The notes below the pieces were generated by a model. That model was given only the letters and a program-made list of their open reading frames with translations, had not been told where the DNA came from and searched no databases. A stretch of DNA of 64,000 bases from Alcaligenaceae bacterium (GTDB taxonomy: Bacteria > Pseudomonadota > Gammaproteobacteria > Burkholderiales > Burkholderiaceae_B). A program made the position numbers and the translations under genes. Shown here one piece after another: positions 9,646 through 20,159 of the stretch. The DNA is taken from assembly GCA_013416485.1 (NCBI GenBank), contig JACCEO010000005.1:124001-188000 (forward strand), written 5' to 3'. How positions within the stretch are numbered: position 1 is the first letter of the stretch; the number at the start of each line of letters is the position of its first letter.

Positions 9646-9702
9646 CCCGCTACGGCGGGTTAAGCCGCCGCAGCCAGACCTTAGGGTGCTGGTCTGTGGC
9701 TT
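9646..9702 (+). other. Paired hairpins between atpE and atpF
   Basis: A tight stem CCCGC/GCGGG (9646-9650 with 9655-9659, four-base loop) is followed by a larger imperfect stem (AAGCC 9662-9666 with GGCTT 9698-9702; CAGACC 9675-9680 with GGTCTG 9691-9696). No T-run follows. Such structures 3' of atpE could protect the upstream message and help set the high c-subunit stoichiometry (inference). Confidence 0.5.
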
Positions 9703-9763
9703 GAACATAGCCGTGCCATGCAGTATTGCTGTGTGGTCAGGTTGGTATTAAAGGGAAACGACC

Positions 9764-10234
9764 GTGAATTTAAACGCGACTCTCTTTTTTCAGATGATCG
9801 TGTTTTTTGTATTGGGCTGGTTTACGATGAAATTCGTATGGCCACCTCTTACAAAAGCAATGGATGATCGCCGTCAAAAAATTGCTGACGGCCTTGCGGC
9901 TGCCGATAAGGGCAAAGCCGATCTGGCCCAGGCTCAGGCGCGCATCAGTCTGATTGAAGCTTCTGCAAAAACGGAAACCCATGCACGCATGGCCGACATA
10001 GATAAACAGGCCGCCATGCTTATGGATGAAGCCCGCCGTGATGCCGAGGCCGAAAAAGCCCGCATTATTGCTCAGGCTCAACAAGACGCCGCTCAAGAAG
10101 CGCAGCGTGTACGTGAAAGCTTACGTGCCGATGTTGCTATTTTGGCGGTCAAAGGTGCCGAACAGATCCTTCAGCGTGAAGTTGACGCTCAGGCACACGC
10201 CCAGCTGTTAGATCAGCTTAAGGCACAACTTTAA
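9764..10234 (+). CDS. atpF: F1Fo ATP synthase subunit b
   Basis: Subunit b is the peripheral stalk that links Fo to the delta subunit. The 156-residue protein has one N-terminal membrane helix ([20 protein letters not shown]) and a long charged, alanine-rich coiled coil. The length equals the E. coli subunit. The start is a GTG at 9764 with AAAGGGAAACGACC upstream. It is the single-b type without a b' paralogue. Confidence 0.97.
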   Translation: MNLNATLFFQMIVFFVLGWFTMKFVWPPLTKAMDDRRQKIADGLAAADKGKADLAQAQARISLIEASAKTETHARMADIDKQAAMLMDEARRDAEAEKARIIAQAQQDAAQEAQRVRESLRADVAILAVKGAEQILQREVDAQAHAQLLDQLKAQL

Positions 10235-10248
10235 ACTCAGGGCAGGCC

Positions 10249-10788
10249 ATGGCTGAACTATCGACTATTGCCAGACCCTACGCCGAAGCGTTGTTTGCTG
10301 CGGCCCGCGACGACCAGGCAGGTTTGGCGTCGTGGTCAGGTTTGGTGTCTGAACTTGCCCATGTGGCAAGTCATGACGACGTGCGCGAAGCGTTGACCGA
10401 TCCGCGACTGAATATGCAACAGCGTATTCAGTTGTTCGAGTCGCTAGTCAAAACACCGCTTTCGGCGCAGGCGCGTAATTTTATTGAATTGCTGATAAGC
10501 AATGACCGTATTTTGTTGTTGCCACAGATTGCCCAGCAATTTGAAGCCTTGAAAAACCAGCACGAAGGTACTGCGTTGGCTGAAATCACCAGCGCTTTCC
10601 CGCTGACTGATCAACAGCTGCAGGAACTATTACTTGGGCTGGAAAAAAAGTTTGGCCTCAAACTGAAGCCCGCTGTCACCGTTGATTCCAGCTTAATCGG
10701 CGGTGTGCGTGTGATCGTTGGCGACCAAGTACTAGACACTTCTGTGCAGGCCCAGTTGGCCCGCATGCGCGACACGCTGGCTGCCTAA
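10249..10788 (+). CDS. atpH: F1Fo ATP synthase subunit delta
   Basis: Delta sits on top of F1 and holds the b dimer. The 179-residue product shows the N-terminal helical domain beginning [14 protein letters not shown] and the conserved C-terminal [23 protein letters not shown]. It starts 14 bases after atpF, with GGGCAGG as ribosome site. Confidence 0.97.
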   Translation: MAELSTIARPYAEALFAAARDDQAGLASWSGLVSELAHVASHDDVREALTDPRLNMQQRIQLFESLVKTPLSAQARNFIELLISNDRILLLPQIAQQFEALKNQHEGTALAEITSAFPLTDQQLQELLLGLEKKFGLKLKPAVTVDSSLIGGVRVIVGDQVLDTSVQAQLARMRDTLAA

Positions 10789-10824
10789 GGGCAGGCCAGA
10801 TAACAGGATTCCAGGAGTCTGAAC

Positions 10825-12366
10825 ATGCAACTTAACCCGTCAGAGATCAGCGAACTGCTAAAAAGCCGCATTGAAGGCTTAGGCGCGTCCACCGACGTTC
10901 GCACGCAAGGCACGGTTGTTTCCGTGACCGACGGTATTACCCGCATCCACGGTTTATCCGATGTGATGCAAGGCGAAATGCTTGAATTCCCAAATAACGT
11001 CTTCGGTTTGGCGCTCAACCTTGAGCGTGATTCCGTAGGTGCGGTTATTCTGGGTGATTACACTGGCGTTTCTGAAGGCGACCCTGTTAAAACAACAGGT
11101 CGTATTCTTGAAGTACCCGTAGGCCCCGAACTGCGCGGTCGTGTTGTTGACGCGCTGGGTGTGCCTATTGACGGCAAAGGCCCTATCAATGCCAAAGCTT
11201 TCGATATCATCGAAAAAGTAGCTCCTGGGGTAATTGATCGTCAATCCGTTTCGCAGCCTTTGCAAACGGGTACTAAAGCTATTGACGCTATGGTACCTAT
11301 CGGTCGCGGTCAGCGCGAACTGATTATTGGTGACCGCCAAACTGGTAAAACGGCTGTAGCTGTTGATACCATCATTGCACAGAAAGGCAATGGCGTTACC
11401 TGCGTTTACGTAGCTATTGGTCAGAAAGCTTCTACCATTGCTAACGTAGTACGTAAGCTCGAAGAGCACGGCGCGTTGGAATACACAATTGTTGTTGCCG
11501 CTGCGGCGTCTGATTCGGCTGCTATGCAGTACTTGTCTGCGTACTCGGGCTGCACTATGGGTGAATATTTCCGCGACCGCGGTGAAGACGCTCTGATCGT
11601 TTACGATGACTTGACCAAACAAGCTTGGGCTTATCGTCAGGTATCTTTGTTGCTGCGTCGCCCACCAGGCCGCGAAGCTTATCCAGGTGACGTTTTTTAC
11701 CTGCACTCGCGTTTGCTAGAACGTGCTGCTCGCGTCAACGAAGATTACGTCGAGAAATTCACCAAAGGTGAAGTCAAAGGCAAAACAGGTTCACTGACGG
11801 CATTGCCTATCATTGAAACTCAGGCAGGTGACGTTTCTGCATTTGTTCCCACAAACGTAATTTCTATTACTGACGGGCAAATTTTCTTGGAAACTGACTT
11901 GTTTAACGCTGGTGTTCGTCCAGCGATTAACGCGGGTATTTCGGTATCCCGAGTTGGTGGTGCAGCGCAGACCAAAGTTATCAAGAAAATGTCTGGTGGT
12001 ATTCGTACCGACTTGGCTCAGTATCGTGAGTTGGCAGCGTTTGCCCAGTTCGCTTCTGACCTGGATGACGCAACACGTCGCCAATTGGAACGTGGTACTC
12101 GTGTGGTCGAACTGCTCAAACAGCCTCAGTACCAGCCTTTGCAAGTTTGGGAACAAGCCGTCACTTTGTTCGCTGTGAATAACGGCTACATGGATGACCT
12201 TGAGGTCGAACAGATACTTCCTTTTGAAAAAGCATTCAAGGATTACCTCAAGTCCAAACACGAGGCGTTAGTTCAAGGCATAGAAGCCAGCAAAGAACTG
12301 TCCAAGGATGGCGAAGCAGAATTGGTAACAGCCATACAAGAATTTAAAAAGCACGGTGCTTTTTAA
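10825..12366 (+). CDS. atpA: F1Fo ATP synthase subunit alpha
   Basis: Alpha carries the non-catalytic nucleotide sites of F1. The 513-residue product has the P-loop GDRQTGKT at 169-176 and the expected full length. The subunit signature ([17 protein letters not shown]) is present near residue 370. It follows atpH by 36 bases. Confidence 0.99.
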   Translation: MQLNPSEISELLKSRIEGLGASTDVRTQGTVVSVTDGITRIHGLSDVMQGEMLEFPNNVFGLALNLERDSVGAVILGDYTGVSEGDPVKTTGRILEVPVGPELRGRVVDALGVPIDGKGPINAKAFDIIEKVAPGVIDRQSVSQPLQTGTKAIDAMVPIGRGQRELIIGDRQTGKTAVAVDTIIAQKGNGVTCVYVAIGQKASTIANVVRKLEEHGALEYTIVVAAAASDSAAMQYLSAYSGCTMGEYFRDRGEDALIVYDDLTKQAWAYRQVSLLLRRPPGREAYPGDVFYLHSRLLERAARVNEDYVEKFTKGEVKGKTGSLTALPIIETQAGDVSAFVPTNVISITDGQIFLETDLFNAGVRPAINAGISVSRVGGAAQTKVIKKMSGGIRTDLAQYRELAAFAQFASDLDDATRRQLERGTRVVELLKQPQYQPLQVWEQAVTLFAVNNGYMDDLEVEQILPFEKAFKDYLKSKHEALVQGIEASKELSKDGEAELVTAIQEFKKHGAF

Positions 12367-12464
12367 ATTAACTGTTTAGGGTGATGAAGCAAGTCTTCAG
12401 TATCCATACGTACGGTGGGGTTGGCTTGTACAACTCCACTATAACGCCCTTTCAGGAATGAGCG

Positions 12465-13382
12465 ATGGCCGGAATTAAGGAAATTCGAACCAAGATCAAG
12501 AGCGTGCAAAACACGAGCAAGATCACAAAAGCTATGGAGATGGTTGCAGCATCTAAAATGCGCAAAGCGCAAGAAAGAATGCGTGCAGGCCGTCCCTATG
12601 CGACTAAGGTGCGTCAGATCGCCGCCCACTTAATGCAGGCGCATCCTGACTATACGCATCCTTACATGTTGGAACGCGACTCGGTAACAGCGGTTGGCGT
12701 AGTGGTTGTCACTACTGACAAAGGGCTGTGCGGTGGTCTGAATACCAACATATTGCGTTTGGTGCTTTCTAAGCTCAAAGAATTCGAGCAGCAAGGCATC
12801 AAGGTACAAGCTACGGCATTTGGTAACAAAGGTGCTGGAACCTTGGGCCGTATCGGGGCTAATTTGGTTTCACAAGAAGTGCAGTTGGGTGATCAGCCAG
12901 AGCTTGATCGTCTAATTGGTGCAATCAAAGTGCAACTGGATGATTTTGTTAACGGTAAGATCGATGCTGTTTATGTGGCGACGAATCGTTTCGTTAACAC
13001 GATGAGACAAGAACCGACATTTATTCGGTTGTTGCCTTTACCTAATAAAAATTTGTCTGACCCTTTCCAAACAGCAAGTGAAAGTGCTGCGGAAGATCAA
13101 TCAGTAGTTGCTAATGGCGACTATGGTTGGGACTATATCTACGAGCCGGATGCAAAGTCAGTTATTGACGATTTGCTACTGCGCTACGTAGAGGGTCTGG
13201 TGTACCAGGCAGTTGCCGAAAACATGGCGTCCGAACAATCGGCGCGTATGGTGGCCATGAAAGCCGCTTCGGACAACGCCCTTAAAGTCATCGGCGAACT
13301 TGAACTGGTTTATAACAAAACTCGTCAAGCCGCTATTACCAAAGAGATTTCAGAAATCGTGGGGGGAGCTGCCGCTGTTTAA
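12465..13382 (+). CDS. atpG: F1Fo ATP synthase subunit gamma
   Basis: Gamma is the central rotor shaft. The 305-residue protein begins with [31 protein letters not shown], the conserved N-terminal helix, and ends with the matching C-terminal helix ending [14 protein letters not shown] 98-base gap separates it from atpA. The visible insertion around residues 200-225 is somewhat longer than in the 287-residue E. coli subunit. Confidence 0.98.
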   Translation: MAGIKEIRTKIKSVQNTSKITKAMEMVAASKMRKAQERMRAGRPYATKVRQIAAHLMQAHPDYTHPYMLERDSVTAVGVVVVTTDKGLCGGLNTNILRLVLSKLKEFEQQGIKVQATAFGNKGAGTLGRIGANLVSQEVQLGDQPELDRLIGAIKVQLDDFVNGKIDAVYVATNRFVNTMRQEPTFIRLLPLPNKNLSDPFQTASESAAEDQSVVANGDYGWDYIYEPDAKSVIDDLLLRYVEGLVYQAVAENMASEQSARMVAMKAASDNALKVIGELELVYNKTRQAAITKEISEIVGGAAAV

Positions 13383-13419
13383 GCAGTTACAGCAAGGCAA
13401 TCCCGTCAAAGTTATTTAG

Positions 13420-14850
<1,431 letters not shown>

Positions 14851-14862
14851 TAAGGACACATT

Positions 14863-15291
14863 ATGGCCAATCTGCAAATTGACGTGGTCAGTGCCGAGGA
14901 GTCAATTTTCACCGGCGAGGCGAAGTTCGTTACCTTGCCAGGTGAATCAGGTGAACTAGGCATATTGCCTGGTCACACCCCTTTGATTTCCCGGATACGT
15001 CCCGGTTCGGTCAAGATTGTTATGGCCGATGATACCGAGGTCTCCATCTTTGTTGCTGGTGGTATTCTAGAGGTTCAGCCTGGCACGGTAACGGTTCTTT
15101 CCGATACTGCGATTCGCGCTGAAGATCTGGATGAGGTTAAAGCACTGGAAGCTCATAAAAAAGCTGAAGCTGCTTTGGCTAACGCCAAAGACAAGACAGA
15201 CATTGCTGTTGTCGAAGCCGAGCTTGCGATGTTGGCAGCACAAGCATTGGCAGCACGCAAGTTCCGTGACGTAAGTGGACGTCGCCATTAA
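14863..15291 (+). CDS. atpC: F1Fo ATP synthase subunit epsilon
   Basis: Epsilon binds gamma and inhibits ATP hydrolysis. The 142-residue product has the N-terminal beta-barrel with [13 protein letters not shown] and the C-terminal helical hairpin. It follows atpD by 12 bases and ends the operon before a clear terminator. Confidence 0.98.
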   Translation: MANLQIDVVSAEESIFTGEAKFVTLPGESGELGILPGHTPLISRIRPGSVKIVMADDTEVSIFVAGGILEVQPGTVTVLSDTAIRAEDLDEVKALEAHKKAEAALANAKDKTDIAVVEAELAMLAAQALAARKFRDVSGRRH

Positions 15292-15340
15292 TTTATATAA
15301 CGGGTATTTATATCCGATACTGTAAAGTTTGGCAGGATAA

Positions 15341-15366
15341 AGGCACCCTTAGGGGTGCCTTTTTTA
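15341..15366 (+). terminator. Rho-independent terminator of the atp operon
   Basis: AGGCACCCTT at 15341-15350 pairs with AGGGGTGCCT at 15351-15360 in a compact hairpin followed by TTTTTT. It lies 50 bases after atpC. Confidence 0.92.
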
Positions 15367-15693
15367 TTCTAGTTAGCTGTAAAAGCTTAAGTGCTAGCGT
15401 AAAGATAATTTACTGTCAAATTTCAAAATGTTGAAGATGTCACGTTTGAAATAACGAGTTTTATACTAAAAGACCGAATTATTGTTTCTTTGTAATTATT
15501 TGTTTTTATTGAGTATATATAGAAACCTCCCTGTTTTTATTAGATTTTTACTCTACTTTTAATTATACAAATTGCAATTTTTATCTACGTAGTTTCCGTG
15601 TAATGGATTTCGCCCATAGCCGTATTTCAATGCATGGAATACTCTAGTAACAACTTAAAACAAAAGACAATAAATGTTAAAAAAGGAGTTGTT
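15367..15693 (+). other. AT-rich intergenic region upstream of the regulator gene
   Basis: This stretch of about 325 bases is far richer in A and T than the genes around it. A possible promoter is TTGTAA (15490-15495) with an 18-base spacer to TATATA (15514-15519), about 175 bases before the ATG, which would give a long leader. No ORF, tRNA or repeat is apparent. The 3' end contains the regulator's ribosome site AAAAGGAG at 15681-15688. Confidence 0.45.
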
Positions 15694-16521
15694 ATGAGGG
15701 AACGTCTTGATTGTGCTATTTTCACTAGTGCTAAACATCAGGAATGGGTGGATCCTTGGTTGGGTGTGCATGCCAATGGTCGTTTGTATTTGCACGAATT
15801 TAGCGCTCAGGCGTTGGGTAGGGCAGACCATACCGTCGAACTATTACTAGATGCTGCAGCGGAACTACGATCTTTTCATGCCTGTGTACTACCGGTTAGT
15901 CCTCAGAATCTAGCGTGGGCGCGTACCGCTTTGGCGGCAGCTGCTGGCGTATTACGTACACCTGTGCTGGTACTGGCACGTGACCTGAAAGCAGCGGCAG
16001 TCGATGATCTATACGAGTCTGGGGTTTGTGACTTTATTCGGGCGCCCTTGTGTGTAGAAGAGTTACGTGTACGGCTGGAACGGGTGGTCAGCTTGAATCG
16101 CTACCCTGTGCCTCATTTGAGTAGCCCAGCCCAGATCGTGGCAGAAGACAGTTACAGGTATAGCGCGGTTAAGCAGAACGGGGCAGTGTTGGATCAGACT
16201 GACTTAATAAATACAGATGTCATGTACGAATCAATATTGGACCACAGCGGCGCCGAGATCGAAGCCTTTGCTGTGGCATCGGCAACTCGTTGTGCTACAG
16301 GTGGGAAGGTGTCGTTTCATATGGCTAAAGGAAAGCTTATTGAGCGTTTCGAAAGGGCGTATCTTAAGGCATCTTTAGTCAGGCACGAAGGCAATATAGC
16401 GATGGCAGCGCGCTCAGCCCAGAAGCATAGACGTGCTTTTTGGGCACTGATAAAAAAGCATCAAATCGACCCCAATTTCTATAGACATGGGTATTACCCA
16501 AAACATCCCCAAGACGGTTAA
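15694..16521 (+). CDS. Response-regulator-like protein with degenerate receiver and Fis-type helix-turn-helix
   Basis: The 275-residue product (start ATG 15694, after AAGGAG at six-base spacing; the frame is open further upstream but without a ribosome site) has two parts. Residues about 1-130 resemble a receiver domain in the later strands ([29 protein letters not shown]), but where the phosphoacceptor aspartate would lie the sequence reads VLPVSP and the conserved lysine is not seen. Residues about 215-265 form a Fis-type DNA-binding domain ([31 protein letters not shown]). It is probably a phosphorylation-independent transcription factor. No kinase gene is adjacent. The target is unknown; hemE starts just after it. 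Confidence 0.65.
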   Translation: MRERLDCAIFTSAKHQEWVDPWLGVHANGRLYLHEFSAQALGRADHTVELLLDAAAELRSFHACVLPVSPQNLAWARTALAAAAGVLRTPVLVLARDLKAAAVDDLYESGVCDFIRAPLCVEELRVRLERVVSLNRYPVPHLSSPAQIVAEDSYRYSAVKQNGAVLDQTDLINTDVMYESILDHSGAEIEAFAVASATRCATGGKVSFHMAKGKLIERFERAYLKASLVRHEGNIAMAARSAQKHRRAFWALIKKHQIDPNFYRHGYYPKHPQDG

Positions 16522-16549
16522 AATCATGGGTCTTAGAATAAGGAATGCC

Positions 16550-17623
16550 GTGTCTGTACCTACTTTGAAAAATGATATTTTCCTGCGTTCGCTGATGCGA
16601 GAGCCCGTTCCCTATACCCCGCTTTGGTTAATGCGCCAGGCGGGGCGTTATCTGCCTGAATACAAGGAAACGCGTGCACAGGCAGGTTCTTTCATGGGCT
16701 TAGCGACTAACCGTGAGTATGCCTGTGAAGTTACGCTGCAGCCTTTGCGTCGTTTTGACTTAGATGCTGCCATATTGTTTTCAGATATTCTGACTGTACC
16801 CGATGCTATGGGCTTGGGTTTAGATTTTGTACATGGTGAAGGGCCTAAGTTTGCACATCCTTTGCGTCACGAAGATGACGTACGCAAACTTGTGGTGCCC
16901 GATATGGCCAAGCTGCAGTACGTATTTGATGCGGTCAGCTTAATACGCCAAGAACTGGACGGTAAAGTACCCTTAATAGGTTTTGCCGGTAGCCCTTGGA
17001 CCATTGGGTGTTACATGGTCGAGGGCCAAGGCTCTAAAGACTATCGTCACATCAAGGGCATGCTCTATAGTCGCCCAGACTTGCTGCACCATATCCTCGA
17101 GGTCAATGCTCAGGCTACCTTGCAATACCTGAATCAGCAGGTGCTTGCGGGTGCCCAGGCGCTTATGATCTTTGATAGTTGGGGCGGTGTGCTGGCCGAT
17201 GGCATGTTCCAAGAGTTCTCATTGGCTTACACCCGCAAAGTGGTTGATGGTCTGATACGTGAACATAATGGTCATAAGATACCTGTGGTCGTATTTACCA
17301 AGGGTGGTGGCCAATGGATAGAAGACATTGCTGCCATAGGCTGTGATGCCGTAGGCCTGGATTGGACTGTCAACTTGGCACAAGTACGTCAACGCTTGGG
17401 CGATAGTGTCGCTTTGCAGGGTAACCTTGACCCTATGGCCTTGTTTGGTGGTGAGGCCGCAATACGTAAAGAAGCCCGTCGTGTCATTGATGACTTCGGG
17501 CAAGTCAATAGCGGTGGCCACGTCTTTAACTTAGGGCATGGCATTTCGCAGTTTACCCCCCCAGAGGCGGTAAGCGTTCTGGTCGACGAAGTCCATAGCT
17601 ACAGCCGTGCTAAACACGCTTAA
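16550..17623 (+). CDS. hemE: Uroporphyrinogen decarboxylase
   Basis: HemE converts uroporphyrinogen III to coproporphyrinogen III in haem synthesis. The frame is open from 16487, inside the preceding gene, but the family N-terminus ([33 protein letters not shown]) fits a GTG start at 16550, which has AAGGA at 16540-16544. That gives 357 residues, the usual length. The substrate-binding arginine segment [11 protein letters not shown] and the aspartate in [14 protein letters not shown] are present. It starts 28 bases after the regulator gene and may share its transcript. Confidence 0.97.
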   Translation: MSVPTLKNDIFLRSLMREPVPYTPLWLMRQAGRYLPEYKETRAQAGSFMGLATNREYACEVTLQPLRRFDLDAAILFSDILTVPDAMGLGLDFVHGEGPKFAHPLRHEDDVRKLVVPDMAKLQYVFDAVSLIRQELDGKVPLIGFAGSPWTIGCYMVEGQGSKDYRHIKGMLYSRPDLLHHILEVNAQATLQYLNQQVLAGAQALMIFDSWGGVLADGMFQEFSLAYTRKVVDGLIREHNGHKIPVVVFTKGGGQWIEDIAAIGCDAVGLDWTVNLAQVRQRLGDSVALQGNLDPMALFGGEAAIRKEARRVIDDFGQVNSGGHVFNLGHGISQFTPPEAVSVLVDEVHSYSRAKHA

Positions 17624-17642
17624 GGTGTAGCAACTACGTAAT

Positions 17643-17671
17643 ACAAGGGCGTTATTGCATAACGCCCTTGT
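17643..17671 (+). terminator. Terminator hairpin after hemE
   Basis: ACAAGGGCGTTA (17643-17654) pairs perfectly with TAACGCCCTTGT (17660-17671) around a five-base loop, 20 bases after the hemE stop. A short T-rich tail (GCGCTTTTA) follows, so the T-run is imperfect. Confidence 0.75.
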
Positions 17672-17775
17672 GCGCTTTTACGCCACGATAAATGCCCTTA
17701 CCATTTAGTTCCTATAGCACAAAATAGGTACTTTTAGGTTCAATTTAGACATTAGTTTTTGCTTGTATTACAAGG

Positions 17776-17961
17776 TTGTGCACAATATTTTGCACATAGA
17801 GTTGGCTGGTTATGCACACAGCATGTATTGTTCTTGATTTTTATAAGCCATTGAAATATATGGGTTTAATTTTCTATTTGTATTAATCTAACAATTAAAT
17901 ACATTTAATAGTGTTGACTTTATCAAAGTTGTTATTCTAGTTCTCCCCAAAGTTATCCACA
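17776..17961 (+). other. oriC-like region: DnaA-box cluster flanking an AT-rich stretch
   Basis: Four 9-mers close to the DnaA-box consensus TTWTNCACA lie in the gap between hemE and priA: TTGTGCACA (17776-17784, one mismatch, readable on both strands), TTTTGCACA (17788-17796), TTATGCACA (17810-17818) and the perfect TTATCCACA (17953-17961). About 130 bases between the third and fourth box are strongly AT-rich, resembling a DNA unwinding element. The layout looks like a replication origin, and hemE flanks the origin in some alphaproteobacteria. Against this, G exceeds C on the plus strand on both sides in the stretches I counted. It may instead be a DnaA-controlled regulatory region. Confidence 0.45.
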
Positions 17962-18037
17962 GGCTGTTGAAAGTTTTCCTTAAACTACCTAATGGTGGGG
18001 CTTACCAGCTCACAGCCAGATTTCACTTGAAGTATTA

Positions 18038-20149
18038 ATGCCTGATTCCAGCTCATCCTGTCACCATGTAGATCTAGATGCATCGCAAACTTTTGCGACA
18101 GTTGTCTGGGTCCGTGTCGCTCTGGATGTGCCTTTGCAGGGTAGTTTCGATTACCGCTGGCACCAGCCCTTGGAGCCGGGTACACGGGTAGTTGTGCCGT
18201 TTGGGCCGCGTAAGCTGATCGGCATAGTGTTGCAGATCGTGGATACACCGGGGGTAGCATCTAATTTGGTCAAATCTATCTTGCAGGTCCTGGACGATAC
18301 GCCACCTATGCCTGCCGATTGGTTACGACTGGCTTCCTTCGCAGCGCAGTATTATCAGCGTCCTTTGGGCGAGGTGATGTTGCCGGCTTTGCCTTCCAGT
18401 TTACGTAAGTTGTCAGCGTATAACGGCAAGCGCTCAGAAGGGGGGCCTGTCGCAAGGTTGGATAAGCGTGCCAAAACCGCCAAAACCGTGGTCCAGGTGG
18501 CTACTCCCCACGAGCTTAATCCCGAGCAAGCCGCAGCCGCTGCAGGGATAGCTGCACTAACACACCACAAAACCGTATTGCTCCACGGAGTAACGGGTAG
18601 CGGTAAAACGGAAGTGTATATCCAGGCAGCCAGGCAGGTTCTTGAACAGGGAAAACAAGTCTTATTTTTAGTTCCGGAAATTAATCTGACACCACAACTG
18701 GAGCTGTCGTTACGGTCGCGTTTAGCTGGCCTGGCAGGCACAAGTGCGCTGGCAGTCATGCACAGTGGTTTATCCGAAGGCGAGCGTTTACGTGCTTGGT
18801 TAAGCATAAGCCGAGGGCAAGCGCGGGTGCTATTAGGGACCCGTCTAGCGATTTTTGCACCTATCCCAGAGCTAGGCCTGATTATTATTGACGAAGAGCA
18901 CGACACATCTTACAAGCAACAAGAAGGCTTGCGTTATTCGGCACGGGATTTGGCAGTATGGCGGGGGCGGGACCGGGATATACCTGTGGTGTTAGGTTCA
19001 GCCACACCATCCCTGGAAACTTGGAATCATGCGCAGCGCGGTCATTACTTACGTTATTCGCTTACACAACGGGCCAGCAGCGTAGAGCTCCCAAGGGTGC
19101 GCTTAGTAGACACCCGTCGCCTTAAATTAGAAGAGGGCTTTTCTCCCCAATTGCTGAAAGCTTTGGGTGAGCGTCTGGATCGTGGCGAACAATCATTGAT
19201 TTTTCTAAATCGACGTGGATATGCACCAGTGCTTAACTGCTCGTCGTGTGGATGGGTTAGTCAATGTACGCGCTGTACGGCGTATACCGTGTTGCATCGT
19301 GCTGGTGGATGGCGTAATTATTTGCAATGCCACCATTGCGGCTATCAGGCGCGTCCCCCACGTGCTTGCCCAGATTGTGGTGATCAAGACCTGAAGCCTA
19401 TGGGGCGAGGTACTCAACGCATAGAAGAACATTTGGCAGAACTGTTTCCCACGGCTCGTATTGCACGTATCGATGCCGACAGTACTCGCCTTAAAGGCAG
19501 TGCAGCTAAGTTATTTGCGCAGGTCCATAATGGCGAAATTGACTTTCTGGTTGGTACGCAAATGGTGGCCAAGGGTCATGACTTTGCGAATTTAGGGCTG
19601 GTGGGTGTGTTAAATGCTGATGCCATGTTGTTTGCTCAGGACTTCCGGGCACCTGAACGTTTGTTCGCTCAGTTGATGCAGGTAGCGGGCAGGGCGGGTA
19701 GGCATGCACAAGGTGGCGAGGTTATCATCCAGACTGACTACCCCGAGCAGCCGGTATACCAGGCGTTGATCAAGCACAATTATCATGGCTTTGCAGAATA
19801 TGGTCTGGCCGAGCGTAAAGCCGTAGGGCTACCACCTTATGCCTATCAGGCGTTGTTAGTAGCTGAGGCACGTGAATTAGCAGTCACCATTGATTTTCTT
19901 CAGCAAGTCAAGACGTTGGCTGAACAGGATCCGGCAGCCTATCCCACGTCTTCAGCTGTTACTCTATATGATCCTGTGCCCTTGCGGGTGGTCAGGGTGG
20001 CCAACGTAGAGCGTGCTCAATTGCTATTAGAAAGTGCTAGTCGCCCGGCATTGCATGCTTTTCTAACCGTATGGTCGGCCGCACTACCTGCACTGGCTCG
20101 TAAATCCAGGGTGCGCTATAGCCTGGAAGTTGACCCTCTAGAAATCTAG
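18038..20149 (+). CDS. priA: Primosomal protein N' (replication restart helicase PriA)
   Basis: PriA recognises stalled forks and D-loops and reloads the replisome. The 703-residue product has the N-terminal 3'-DNA-binding domain (FDYRWHQPLEPGTRVVVPFGPR), the P-loop GVTGSGKT at 184-191, the DEEH box at 285-288, and the zinc-binding cysteine cluster (CSSCGWVSQCTRC, CHHC, CPDCGD). The length matches the family. The ATG at 18038 follows the DnaA-box region. rep starts 10 bases downstream, so a restart helicase and a fork-clearing helicase are co-transcribed. Confidence 0.97.
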   Translation: MPDSSSSCHHVDLDASQTFATVVWVRVALDVPLQGSFDYRWHQPLEPGTRVVVPFGPRKLIGIVLQIVDTPGVASNLVKSILQVLDDTPPMPADWLRLASFAAQYYQRPLGEVMLPALPSSLRKLSAYNGKRSEGGPVARLDKRAKTAKTVVQVATPHELNPEQAAAAAGIAALTHHKTVLLHGVTGSGKTEVYIQAARQVLEQGKQVLFLVPEINLTPQLELSLRSRLAGLAGTSALAVMHSGLSEGERLRAWLSISRGQARVLLGTRLAIFAPIPELGLIIIDEEHDTSYKQQEGLRYSARDLAVWRGRDRDIPVVLGSATPSLETWNHAQRGHYLRYSLTQRASSVELPRVRLVDTRRLKLEEGFSPQLLKALGERLDRGEQSLIFLNRRGYAPVLNCSSCGWVSQCTRCTAYTVLHRAGGWRNYLQCHHCGYQARPPRACPDCGDQDLKPMGRGTQRIEEHLAELFPTARIARIDADSTRLKGSAAKLFAQVHNGEIDFLVGTQMVAKGHDFANLGLVGVLNADAMLFAQDFRAPERLFAQLMQVAGRAGRHAQGGEVIIQTDYPEQPVYQALIKHNYHGFAEYGLAERKAVGLPPYAYQALLVAEARELAVTIDFLQQVKTLAEQDPAAYPTSSAVTLYDPVPLRVVRVANVERAQLLLESASRPALHAFLTVWSAALPALARKSRVRYSLEVDPLEI

Positions 20150-20159
20150 GAAACTGCTC

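Noticed and set aside
10954-11706. 250-codon open frame opposite atpA
   Set aside because: It lies wholly antisense to the conserved atpA gene and its translation is low in recognisable features; it is a mirror of codon bias in a highly expressed gene.
17624-18037. Plasmid- or phage-type attachment site near hemE
   Set aside because: No integrase, no direct repeats and no tRNA are present; the DnaA-box content explains the region better.
18355-18906. 183-codon open frame opposite priA
   Set aside because: It lies antisense to the helicase core of priA and shows no ribosome site or known domain.
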